Source of the DNA: Doris montereyensis
Lineage: Eukaryota > Mollusca > Gastropoda > Nudibranchia > Dorididae
Direction of reading: 5' to 3'
Assembly (NCBI GenBank): GCA_037039925.1
Contig: JAXRKP010001706.1
Coordinates: 1-64,000 of the forward strand
Length of the DNA: 64,000 nt
Part shown: positions 23,835-34,700 of the stretch, piece by piece
Layout: each line of letters begins with the position of its first letter
Position numbering within the stretch: position 1 is the first letter of the stretch
The notes under the pieces: model-generated
Seen by the model: only the letters and a program-made list of their open reading frames with translations
Databases searched by the model: none
What the model was told of the DNA's origin: nothing
Made by a program: the position numbers and the translations under genes

Positions 23835-26530
23835 TCATGTTGCCTTCTGGAAATAAATCTGACGGCCAGGATGAGCTTGAGGGATGTGAGAAGCCAGTTC
23901 CAGAGCTTTGAAATGTTGGCTGTTGGCGCAATAAGGGCATGTGTACAACGTGATGCTTTTGCGGCCTTTTTTCAAAGGATTGGAGGAAGAAGAAGACGGC
24001 GTTGAGTATGGTGTTGCGCCGCCAGGGTGGGGAGAAGCAAAGGTGAAGAGGAAGACGCGGAGGAGGAAGAGGGCAAGGGTGAGGAATGCCGCCCCGCTGC
24101 GCCCAAATCTTCGGCTGGAGCCGGCCTCAGATACTGCTGAACGATGGTAGGCACATTTTGGGGGTACCTAGAGCTTTGACTCATGGAGGGTGAGGGTCGA
24201 TGCAAAGCAGACGCGTTGTGCTGAGCAGCCAACTGTTGTCGTTGCTGTTGTCTCACAAACATGGGCCTCTGCTGCGTCACTTTGGCCAGATTTTGAAGAT
24301 GATGCGAAGGGAGCTGACCAGGCATAGACACCAATGGCTGGAAACCTTGAATGGGGTATTTCCCTTGACTGTTGCCGCTGTTGGCGATGGCTCGGGCAGG
24401 GTTTGGCACGCCTGCTACAGCGAAAGGAAACGCACTGTGGATGAGGCTGGGAGGTATAACCATGGCTGCGGGGAAACCAGCCATGGGACCAGGGATATAA
24501 CCAGACGGGAGGGAGACAGCGGAGGAGATGGGAGGAAATACTGAGGGAGTTCCCTGTGGCACGGGCGCCGGGCTAGACATGACTGGGGGCGTCACTCCAG
24601 TCGGCCGTAGGTTAAAGATCTTGAAGGCATCTGGGTTGGGTTCATCTTCTGGCAATTGGTCTAGAGATGCCGGGGTTGTATGACCAGCCGACGGCGTTGA
24701 AGATGCACGGGGGTTTGTGGTGTCACGGCCAGAAGGCCTTGACGCTGGGGCTGGCGGCTGTTGTATGACAGATGCCGGTCGTGGCCGAATGGTCGGGACA
24801 TTTAAAACAGGCAGGGAAGATAATCTAGCAGTGTTTTGCTGCGCCGTCGCTGGAGAACCCTTCTGAGGGATAGCCATGGGCAACAGCGGCTCAATGGCGG
24901 CGGATGCAGAGCGGGGAGGTTGAGGCACAGACAGGGAAGTTGTGTCGAAGAGAGAGCTGGAAATGGCCACCATTGAACGGGTCGTGGCGGCAATAGACGT
25001 TGGGGTGACAATGGGAATGGCAACAAGGGAGTTTGACCCATGAGAATGCTCAGGGGTATGCCTGGACCCACCGACATGGTGGAGGGCGGAATGCAATGGG
25101 CTGGGGGAGGGACAGGAGCTTCCACAGCCCCAGCTGGCTGACTACCAGTGTGAACTGTACGTGCTTCCTTGATTGGCGCCGTTTGGGGTCTGACAGGCTG
25201 TGGATTGGCCATCTGTCTGTCGGCTTTGGCGGAAGCTCCTGTTTCTCCGCTTTGCTGGAATTTGAAGCATCTTTGGAAGGAGCTATGGTAGGGGGTGACA
25301 AGAGAACCTTCTCTGTGTATTTGCCCTGTTTGGAAATGCAAGAAAGAACTGTGAAGAGATATTTCGGAACGGAGACGTGGACTTTGTCCTTGTCCAACTC
25401 AGAGTGGTGGTCGGCCATACAGTGGTCAGACACCACTTGCAAGGACTTGTTTTTGAAAGACTGACACGACGGACACACAAACTCAAACAAATCTGCATGT
25501 TTTTCGTTCAGATGGTCATACACACTCGACAACGAGGTCATGCGAAGGGCGCAGATGGTGCAGGTGTGAATGTCTTCCTCCAGAATCAACCTGTTTCCTA
25601 CTCTGGTGCACTGCGGGCTCTTTGGCAGCACCATCGCCTCCACAAACTTCTTGGCCTCTTCCGACAGAGACATCTCGTTTTTATCCGCCTTTTCGGGATG
25701 CATGGCTCGAACGTGGTGGCGGAGTTGCTTTTGGGTGTTAAAACTCAAGGTTGACTTGCAGTAGGGGCAAGAGAAACACAAGATCTTTGGATGTCGCGAT
25801 TTTAAGTGTCGGACCATCATCAGAAGATATGGCGTGTGGACTTTGCAAGATTTGCATTGGTAGGACAGAGGAAGCCCCCTGTGACTGACGATGACAGTGA
25901 CGGTGATGATGACGATAATGGCATAGACTGTAAAGAACTTTTATCTGTTAACATGGTGGAAATGTTTTCAGCCTCTGTGGACTTGTGGTCTTTCTTATGA
26001 GAAATATCCGATGAGGGCGCCTTGGCTGAAGAAAGCTTTGTGGATGCTTGTGAAGAGGTTGATTCTGATTTTGATGAAGTCGTCGTTGTCATTTCTGAGT
26101 CTAATGATGGGGGGACACCTCTGACATAGTTGCTTGTGTTATAGTTGATGGAGATGAAGACATAGTTGACGGAGGGGCACATGAAGATATTGTGACCATG
26201 GAAACAATTGGAGACAAGGTAGATGTTGTTTGTCCTGAGTTTGAAATAAGTGAAACAGTATCTCTTTCAGATATGCTTATTGTTGTGGCAGTGTTGTCCG
26301 ATTCTTTTTGATAATACTGATGTCGGTGCTTTTTTAATTTCAGCCAATCCAGTTGAAAACATGGAGGGCAGACTGGAAGATGTCGCAGTTACAGGTATGT
26401 TTGCTGTTAAATGTGCAACGGAGGTATCTGAGATGACAGTCTTTGGGGAACTCCCTGAGGACACAGATATTCCAGTAGATGTCTTGTTAACCAGTGTTTT
26501 AGGGTTGATGTTCAGCTCTTCATAGGTTGT
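23835..26530 (-). CDS. Zinc-finger protein gene, 3'-terminal coding exon
   Basis: It starts after a clean splice acceptor (ttttaccttgacag) with TTYEELNINPKTLVNK and ends at TGA (23835-23837) after IYFQKAT. A Ser/Thr-rich stretch leads to four C2H2 fingers: YQCKSC..H4H near 25860, CFSCPYC near 25780, HTCTIC near 25570 and FVCPSC near 25485. A long Pro/Ser/Ala-rich, Gln-rich linker of about 450 residues follows, and then a last finger LYTCPYC..H4H near 23957. The frame changes near 26320, 26100, 25850, 25260, 25060 and 24020 without stops in between, in the same way as the large exon. This part probably carries DNA- or protein-binding fingers of a nuclear protein. The family is not recognised. 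Confidence 0.8.
25405..25862 (-). other. C2H2 finger cluster (4 fingers)
   Basis: Four fingers with C-x2-C-x12/13-H-x4-H spacing: VHTPYLL..RHLKSRH, STLSFNT..HHVRAMH, LRMTSLS..DHLNEKH and QSFKNKS..DHCMADHH. The first two are nearly contiguous, then a spacer of about 45 residues (EKADKNEMSLSEEAKKF) precedes the second pair. They lack the TGEKP-type linkers of Kruppel-type arrays, which fits a divergent, non-KRAB animal protein. Confidence 0.85.
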
Positions 26531-27163
26531 CTGTCAAGGTAAAAAGGACGACGACATTATAGGAAGGGCACGAAAATGACTAATTTTTAAGCCATGCGGC
26601 TTTGCACTTCATTCACAGAAATAGTCTTTGGAGAGGTACACGATACAAAAGGAGCCAGGCGGAGTGATCAAAACAGCAAAATTCAAAAACAATAGTATGA
26701 GTATGAGAATTAGAGTAAAAAATCAGTTGAAAAGAAAACACTGTTATTATGAAGTATGAGCAACAGATCACAGAACAGATTTTAAATCACACAAAAATAA
26801 CATCCCTTACTTTTTGTGGACTGTATATACAGCCAATAACAGTGATTGTCACAAATACTTCAGAATCTCTCTATTTCCAATCTTCAAGTTCTCCATTCTT
26901 CTCTATCGTTTCTTATAATAATAATAATAATAAAAAAACAACCCAGAAAAGAAATTCACCATCTACAGCTCAGCTTGCTAGTACATCTAAAACATTTTTT
27001 ATACACTTGATTTGATTTACCCACATCCACAACTAAGGCGATCTCGGGGTTTTGGTAGGATTTTTAATTTTGAACCCACTATCTTTTGGTTGAGAGGCCC
27101 ATACTTTGCCTCTGGACTGCCCTCAGTACATCTATAACTGTAATTTTTTTTTATTATCTTACC
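26531..27163. other. Intron of the zinc-finger gene
   Basis: Bounded on the minus strand by gtaagataat at 27163 and ttgacag at 26531. It contains a shortened SINE-A at 27005-27120 and otherwise AT-rich text. Confidence 0.7.
27005..27120 (-). mobile_element. SINE-A, internally deleted copy
   Basis: On the minus strand the tRNA-like head (ctctcaaccaaaagatagtg, ggttcaaa) joins directly to the SINE tail (aatcctaccaaaaccccgag, gtggatgtgggtaaatcaaa). About 190 bases of body present at 11400-11550 are missing. Confidence 0.75.
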
Positions 27164-27363
27164 TGAGGACTGGGAACAACAGCGTTGGTAGTGGGGTCAT
27201 TCTCCAGCGGCTGGCACATGCCACTCAGGCTGACCACCTGGGCAATCTTTAGTTCCGACGCATCGCTGTGCTCAACACTGGGAGGTTCTGGCAACGATTC
27301 CGGTGACTCGTTCACAGCCTTGGAGGATGAGTTTGCCTCAGAGGAAATACCCTCATCTTTTTT
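27164..27363 (-). CDS. Zinc-finger protein gene, internal coding exon
   Basis: A 200-base stretch with an acceptor (tttatttatctcag) and a donor (gtaagata) and only one open frame, reading KKDEGISSEANSSSKAVNES and onward. No stop occurs. Ser/Glu/Pro-rich and probably disordered. The length leaves two bases over, while the next exon is open in the phase that needs none. Either one base is missing here, as elsewhere in this gene, or a small exon has been overlooked. Confidence 0.7.
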
Positions 27364-28703
27364 CTGAGATAAATAAACAAAACCCCAGAATAAACAACAT
27401 GAAATATCTTAAAGTTAGCTTGATTTGACTTTGAGTTACCCACATCCACAACTAAGGTGATCTTGGGGCTTTTCTTAAGTAGGGATTTTGCCCGGACTGC
27501 CTTGTAAACAGCCAAGAGATCTTTGACGTCCACAGAGTGTTATGATCTATCTGCACACGGGACCTTCTTTTTATTGTCTGCCTCCAATGAGACTAGATGT
27601 CGTTCCACCTACCTGTACCAGGGGGGGGGGTAGGTTTTGCTCGGAAAAAAATATCTTAGAAAATTTTTCATCCGTTGAAGGGGCTTGAATCCACTACCTT
27701 TTGGTTGAGAGGCTGACATCTTGCCCCATGGACTACTGGGTTCCACTCTTAAAGTTGGCAAGTCATAACAAACTAAAACATCATAAAATTTGTCGACAAA
27801 TTATACCCATGGCCACCCCCCTTTCCGTCCCATCCCCTTTCACTATACCTTTCCTAAGAAAAGAACTGACAGGAGCACTTACAAAGTAAAAAAGTGGTAG
27901 AATCATTGTTACTTGAACAGCAAGCCTCTATAAAGTTGCAAGTCAAAACTGGCTTCTCTATAACGATATGTGCTTCCAAGGTCACATTAATTGTCAATGT
28001 CAAGCATGTGTATGACTATCACAAACCTTATTTCCCCCTTTCCTTTGACATGCATTGGAGAAGGAAAAAAGAGAAGGCTTAAAAAAATAAAAACAGATGG
28101 GCGCCTGGGACTTATGACCTAAGTCCCCCCCCGAAAGTTTATGGAAATTAGCTCCCAAAATACTTGATCTATGAAAGTTCTCTTCTTCTGAAGACTATCT
28201 GTCTGTAGCTCTCCCCCCCCCATCTTACTTTGACTCAATGGTGAGGTCCTTGACGTATTTATTCCACAGATAGACAGTATTGTCAAGGCATTATTAGTCA
28301 TTTGTCTACGAAAGATGGAGAAAGTTGTCTGCCCTATTACTCAGGTTCGACTAAATATCAGATTGCTTATTCCCGATAAAATATTGTCCCATGCTCAAGT
28401 TTTTCATTTGTGAAAATGAAAGGAAACATGACTGGAAAATGTACTGGGTGGTTAGTTAAGAAATGACACAAAGAAAACTGATTACTTGTGACAATTCAAA
28501 AATTTAAAAAACTATAGTGTGGACGAACGACAAGACGATAACACACACATTAAAAGACCATGTAGTATGTAGTCATGAATAACAAAACTAGCACTAATAC
28601 TAGCAACTAGTATAAACAGAAAAGAAAGTCTATTACTATTACAAAAGCAGAATCCAAAAATAAGTTCACATATATATAATATAAATAATGAATGGAATGT
28701 TAC
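27364..28703. other. Intron of the zinc-finger gene
   Basis: Minus-strand donor ATAGCAG/gtaaca at 28703, acceptor at 27364. It contains a full-length SINE-A (27415-27740) and several C- or G-runs. The exon ends do not agree in phase, so an unrecognised small exon inside is possible. Confidence 0.65.
27415..27740 (-). mobile_element. SINE-A, near full-length
   Basis: It reads on the minus strand from the head (cagtagtccatggggcaaga, B-box-like ggattcaagcc) through the body with tacaaggcagtccgggcaaa to the tail gtggatgtgggtaactcaaa. It sits in an intron in the sense orientation of the host gene. Confidence 0.8.
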
Positions 28704-31700
28704 CTGCTATCCTGTGGTGTTTCATTCTCGGGGACTCTGCCGTCAACCAGGTCTCGTCCGAACAGTCGGGGGCCGTGGTGCTGTCGGCCTCGGCGCTTGT
28801 CTTACCCTTCCATCCTTCTTGGAGATAAAGGTAATCCTTGGCTTTCAACTGATGTCCAACAGGAGTCTCCTCCCGGGGAGACTCGTCTCCGGAAGAAGAG
28901 CGTGCTGACTCTTAAAACATTGCCCCCACGCTCCTCTGAGCTTCCGTTTTTCTCCACCATGGCCAATTGGTCGGCGTCGTAGAAGTCTGGAAGCTTGACG
29001 TAGGGGCGCTGTCTAGAGGGGTGAACGGACGCGCTGTGCTCCTTGATCTCCGATTCTGAGAGGCCGACAGAATCCTTGCACAGGGTGCACGTGTAGACAG
29101 GTTGCGGCGTGCAAGTCGGAGACGTGTTGCTGAACATCCTCCTTCACGTTCGTGGAGAATCCGCAGTGAGTGCAGACAAACCGGCGCGAGGTGCTGCTCG
29201 CCCTGACGGGCCGAGCCGCCCCGCTGACGACTAGAGATATGATGAACGGCGGAGACTGCCCGTCAGCCCCCACAGCCATCTGTGACTTGACCGACTCTTC
29301 TTTTTCTGTGGACACTGCGAGAAATTGCTCTCATCAACGTGACAGCTGGAATAAAACTCAATCTCTGAACTGGCATGCGCGTTTCTGAAGTGGTTGAAGA
29401 TGGCCATCATGGAGCTGAACTCTGACTGACATTTGACGCACTGGAAGTGAACCCCAGGAATGTGGCTATAAATGTGCGACTCAATCGACAGCCTGGACAC
29501 GACGCAAAGCCGCACCGTTTGCACTTGTATGAGCCTGACATTTGTTTGTAATTTAATGGAATTGTTTTAAGTTTTCTACTCCCCTCACTGGGATCCTGAC
29601 TAGTGGAATGAACAGGGCTGCTGGAATCAGCCGAAGTCGGAGTGGTGCAAGGTTTAACAACATTGTTATTGTTGTTGTTGTTACTATTAGACTGTGCCTG
29701 GGTGACAGGTGTTGAATTTCATTATTGGCAGTATCCTGTTTTGAACCTGCAGAGATTTTTCTAGGGAGTAAAAATGGGTCATCCATCCCTTCCGTTCCTT
29801 CAGCTTGGGTCTGACAATTTCCTCCACTGGCAAGGCCATCTCGTTCACTTGCCCAGCAACGCCAGTGACATTTATTGCATTGTCAACAGCAGTTTCAGGT
29901 TGATCGTTTGTAGCTTTGGTTCTAGAACTTGCAGCCATCACTGTTTCCTTTATTGCACTTGTTTCCTTCAAGTTTCTTTCAACCGGTTGATCGTTCTCGG
30001 TGGTCACAGCTCTTGCACCAGCTGAAGGACATTGCATCTTATCATCCACATTATCATGATTTTTCTGTGGCACACTGACAGAAGTGTGGGCTGGGATATT
30101 TAACACCTCACAGAGAGGTGAGGAGTCTCCGACAGTTGCTTGCTCACCGGGAGTTAACACCACTGGCCCGTCTACCACAGAGCCCTCATCTTGGTTGCAG
30201 TCATGCCCTGTAAGGTCAGAATAAGCAAATCTTCTTCTTCTTCTGTGCCCAAGTATGGTAATGGTGGGCACTTATCTTCAGTCGCAATTTTCACCATTGC
30301 AGACTCGCCTGCAGACAAAATCTGGCCACTGCCATTGAGATTAGCAGAAGGCACAGTGTCTGTTCTATCAAGGGCATCAAGTTTAGCGGACGGATCGCTC
30401 TTCTCACCCAGAACTGGCGCTGTGGTTGCTAGGGCCGCCAAGGCCTTCTGGACACAAGCAGCAGTAAGAACATTACTGTCATTATTTTTGCTTCTAGGAC
30501 TGCCATTAGCTTTGTCAATGTTCCCTGTTGGTGCTGATGGCAAGGGACATGTCTCATTGTTTGCATGCTCCCGGGAGGACGAGCATTTTTCACTGATCGT
30601 TGCTTCAAAAACTCTAAATAATTGTTTTCATACACTGAGGATGCCTGTGGGTCTGTAGCAAGAAATTTGGAGGGCTCCTCCACATCTGACAAAGCCTCTG
30701 ACTTAATAACTAGTTTGAGAGGTTCTTGCTCGGGTGACTTCATTTTAGACACAAGGTTTCTTGGCGGAGTTGCTTGATCTGATTTCCCTTTCTTGGGAAG
30801 CCTTTTCAATTTCAGCCGTGGAATATAAGGGCGTCTTTGGCCATCCTTCTTCTCTACGTCTTCATCCTCATCTTCATCACCAACGTCTTCCAAATCTGCA
30901 CACCAATCTTCATCTGCTAAATCATCCTGATACTGGAGGCCGTAAGGGCTGCTGGGGAGATTGTCATACAAATTTGAGACTGTCTGGTCCAGATTCAGTT
31001 TCTTCACAAAGTCACTTAGGACAACGGAGCAAGGCTTCATGTCAACATAATCAATGAGCTCGTCCTCCACAAAAAGTTCCGCCGGGGCGCGAGCAAGCGC
31101 TTCTCGCGGCGGATAATTTTCTAGCCTCTATTCGTTCCATCTCCAGGTCATAGATGGCCTCCTCCTGCTTCCTCTTCATCTCCAGCATTTCCAACGGTGA
31201 CCGCGTGCTCTTCTTTCGAAATTCAAACGTTCTCGGCGGACCAGGAGACGCACGGACAGAGGGAATAGACTTGCGGGCTGTTTTGGATGGTTGAACAAAC
31301 ACGTCTTTCCTGGACACTGGTATGCCAGGAGGTTTGCCTCTCTTCCCTTTCATCTTAGATATGCGAGCCACTGGAGCCACTGATGCGGGGGCTTCCTCAT
31401 CAGTGCTTGTGTTAATGTCGTATAAAACGGGCGGTGGTATTTCTGGTGAATTCGGCATGACTACAGACGTGTGCAAAGATTTGCCTTGATTCACCTTGGA
31501 AGAACCAGAGAGTACGTTGGTAGATGCCAGATTCTGATTTTCAGCTGCTGCTTCTTCTTCATCACTCGCACCAGAGAGATATAGATGAAAGTCTGTGTCA
31601 TCAACACTTTCATTGACTACTTCATCATCTAGATTTGCAACCATGCCAAATGGCAAGGAATGGTCAATGGGTTTTTGGGGAGTCAACACAGGAGGAGTAG

Positions 31701-34700
31701 TGTCAATGGGTGAGACAGTGTCAGGCTTGTTGAGGTTTAATCCCAAGGGTGATAACTTTGGCAAAGATCTTTCCTCTTGCTTTGATGCGTCTTCCTTTGA
31801 GATTTCTATCTGTGACAGGTTGTCTGAGAAGGGAAATGCAGATTCTTCATTCAGATGGTTTCCTGATTCAAAAATAGTTGCAGTGTTCCCTGGCGTCATC
31901 AGTATCCTACGTTTAGACGGCCCTGGACGAGTGACGGGAAAAGACCCTTACGAGCCCGAGTTTGTAAATTTTTGTCATCGATAGAGGCATTTGCCAGATT
32001 AGCATCTGTTCTCAGCCGCTTCAATGCTTTCATTAGTCTTTTGGGCTTGTCACTATCCGGAGAAATTTGAATGATTTTGGTAGCTTGAATGGCAAGTTCA
32101 GCGACGGAATTAGAATGTGGCTGTAAACGTGGTTTTCTCCAAGCCGCTTTGATGGGCGGCCGGCCTTTTGTGCGAACGTGTGACTGATTTCCCTGCACAC
32201 CGGGGATATCACTTGTAAAATGTGGTCGACAAGTTTGGGTGGAGAGACTTTTGGCTTTCCTGACCACCCCTCTTCTCCACAGATTATGGCGCCGTTTCCT
32301 CACTTTTCTAAGTGGATCTGGGGCGGGTGCCAATGATTGTCTTTGAACACTGTTCCCTTTATGAGTTGACACTGGATCAGAATTTAGTGGAAGACCTGAT
32401 GTCCATCTACATGATCTTGTTGATATCGTGTTGGATAGCTTTTACGTGTTTGTGTTTCTGTGACGGTCTCCAATCGCTATTACTGAGGGCTACTCCTGTC
32501 GACAGCAGACTGTTCTTCAGGCACATTCTGAGCTTTAGTCATATCTCCTGCCATGATGCTGAACGGAGAATCTATTGCTAGTTGTTCATTCTTCTTGTTT
32601 GAGCTTTCCCCATCAACTTTCTCCTCCTGGCACTGGTCTGATGGAAGCCTTTGCAACTCCTCATCTTTGCTAATGGACATACCAATAACAGATGAGCTAC
32701 CATCTGGCTGGCTTTCATCTCTGGCTTTCAACTGGTTGGCTTTCATCTGGCTGGACAAGTGTCTGCAACATAGAAGATGTTTTAGCTGTATTGTTATCCA
32801 AAGGCATTTCTGATTCTTCGTTCAATTTCACCTTTTCTTCATCAGCCTGAACAACCGAGACATCCTTATCTTCAGAATTTAATGGTTGCCTTGGCAATTC
32901 AGAGACCACCACAGATGTGCTGTGAAATGATTGATTTTTTTTCCATGACGTGTTCAGGGACAGATGATTCTGCAGTCAACAAGACAGGCAAAGCTTTTGT
33001 GTCTGACAGTGATGTCTTCAAATCAGTTTTGGTGTCTGTTAATTGCTGTGATGAATCAACAGGATCACCTGTGTTATTGTCCTTATGTTCATGGCTGTTG
33101 TCAACAGGTGGTGTCATCATTGTGAGAGAAGAATTTTCACTACAGTCAGTACCTTCCTGTGATTCCTTTTCTGATACTTGATGGTCAAATCTCGTATCCT
33201 TTTCTACATGGCAATCATCCACTGTAGAAGATGTTTGATCAGCATCATTCTGATTATCTGTCTCTGCATTGACGTCCGTTAATGTTTTCTCCTCTTGATG
33301 TTATCAATAAGGCTTTCTGTCATGTTATCGTCCATCACAGTTTCTTTCTTTTCATCAAAACTCGAGGCACAAACCTCCCGGACGCTGGGAGTGCTTGTGG
33401 CATCTTTATCAGAAATTATTTCAGGACTTTCTTCAAGACTTTTACAAATGACTTCAGCTGTGGTCTCCACTAGAGATTTTCTGTGAATACTGGTATTGTC
33501 CTTTGAATTTTCTCTATCATCTCTTGAATCTTTCTTACTATCTTGATCTCCGGTTACAACCTTACTTACATCACCTTTCTGGGAAGAAATTTTTCAATTT
33601 CTTCGTTGATTTGCACGTTGGTGTCATTCATTATATCTTTAGTTTTCACATCACCAGGCAAGTCGACATCCATCAAAGTTTGATCTTCTGAACACTCTTT
33701 GACCGGAAATTCTTTCCCTGAATCGATTGAACCAAGAATTATAACTCCATCTGTCTTGGTAATGTCATCTTTACTATTTGAAGTCGAGTTTTCAAAACCA
33801 TTATGACCACTCATGGAAAGCTCACTCTTCACAATGGTTTTTGCATCTATTTGAACGTCTTTACTATCAGATGATGTATCACAGACATGGGAAACAGTTT
33901 TATTAACAGTCGCTCTAGACACCTTTGCATTCAATATCAACATCTCATCAGTATCCACATTTGCTGAGGCTCCCCTATTGTCATCGTCACTTTTCGTCAC
34001 ACCCGCTTCTGCCTTTGGCAATAAAGTTTTGCTAGTCTCAGAGTGAAATTCAGGGCTAATATTTTGAGAGTCAATCTTGTCACTCCCCAGTGGTCTTTAC
34101 CCCCTTGATGTCTGATGTCGCCTGCCCCATGATATCAAATAGGTTGGATTGACTTCCCGCCGCAGCTTGACTTCCAGTAGGCACACTGATAGGAAAATGT
34201 TTCCGTGGCCTCCCTCTGGGTCTTGGAACAGTTGGTCCGGGTGGACCTTGACTATTTTTAATTGAACTTTTCATTTTGGTAACTGGAACTTTTTTTGCTT
34301 TGGGCTTTGCTGACATTTCTTTCATTGTCTGACTAGATACAGACACGGACGACCCTGTCTTTCCTCTTGTGAACGACCCTCTCGCTTCTCCCTTAAACGA
34401 CCCTCTCTTTCTTCCTCTCTTGGTTGAGCCTTTTCCTCTTGAAGATGATCCTCTGCTTCCTGCCTTAAATGACTCTCTGTTTTCTCTTTTATAAGACTCT
34501 CCTTTCTTCTTTGACTTTGTGGTTTCTATGTTCTTAGCTTCAACAGGCCTTTTGTTTCCTAACTTTGACAATTTTTTCCCCACCAAGGCGGCGTTCATAT
34601 CAGATGCCTTGCTCCGACCTTTAGTGGTACTCTCTTCACATTCCATCAAAACATCCAAAGACCGATTCAAATCATTTTCCCTTGAGCGTCTAGGAATGAC

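Noticed and set aside
23972..25096. Separate Pro/Ser-rich protein of 374 residues
   Set aside because: It continues the zinc-finger gene in a shifted frame and ends by a frameshift just before the last finger, not at a real stop.
24200..26525. Plus-strand open frames over the zinc-finger exons
   Set aside because: Antisense shadows of the minus-strand coding sequence; finger motifs read only on the minus strand.
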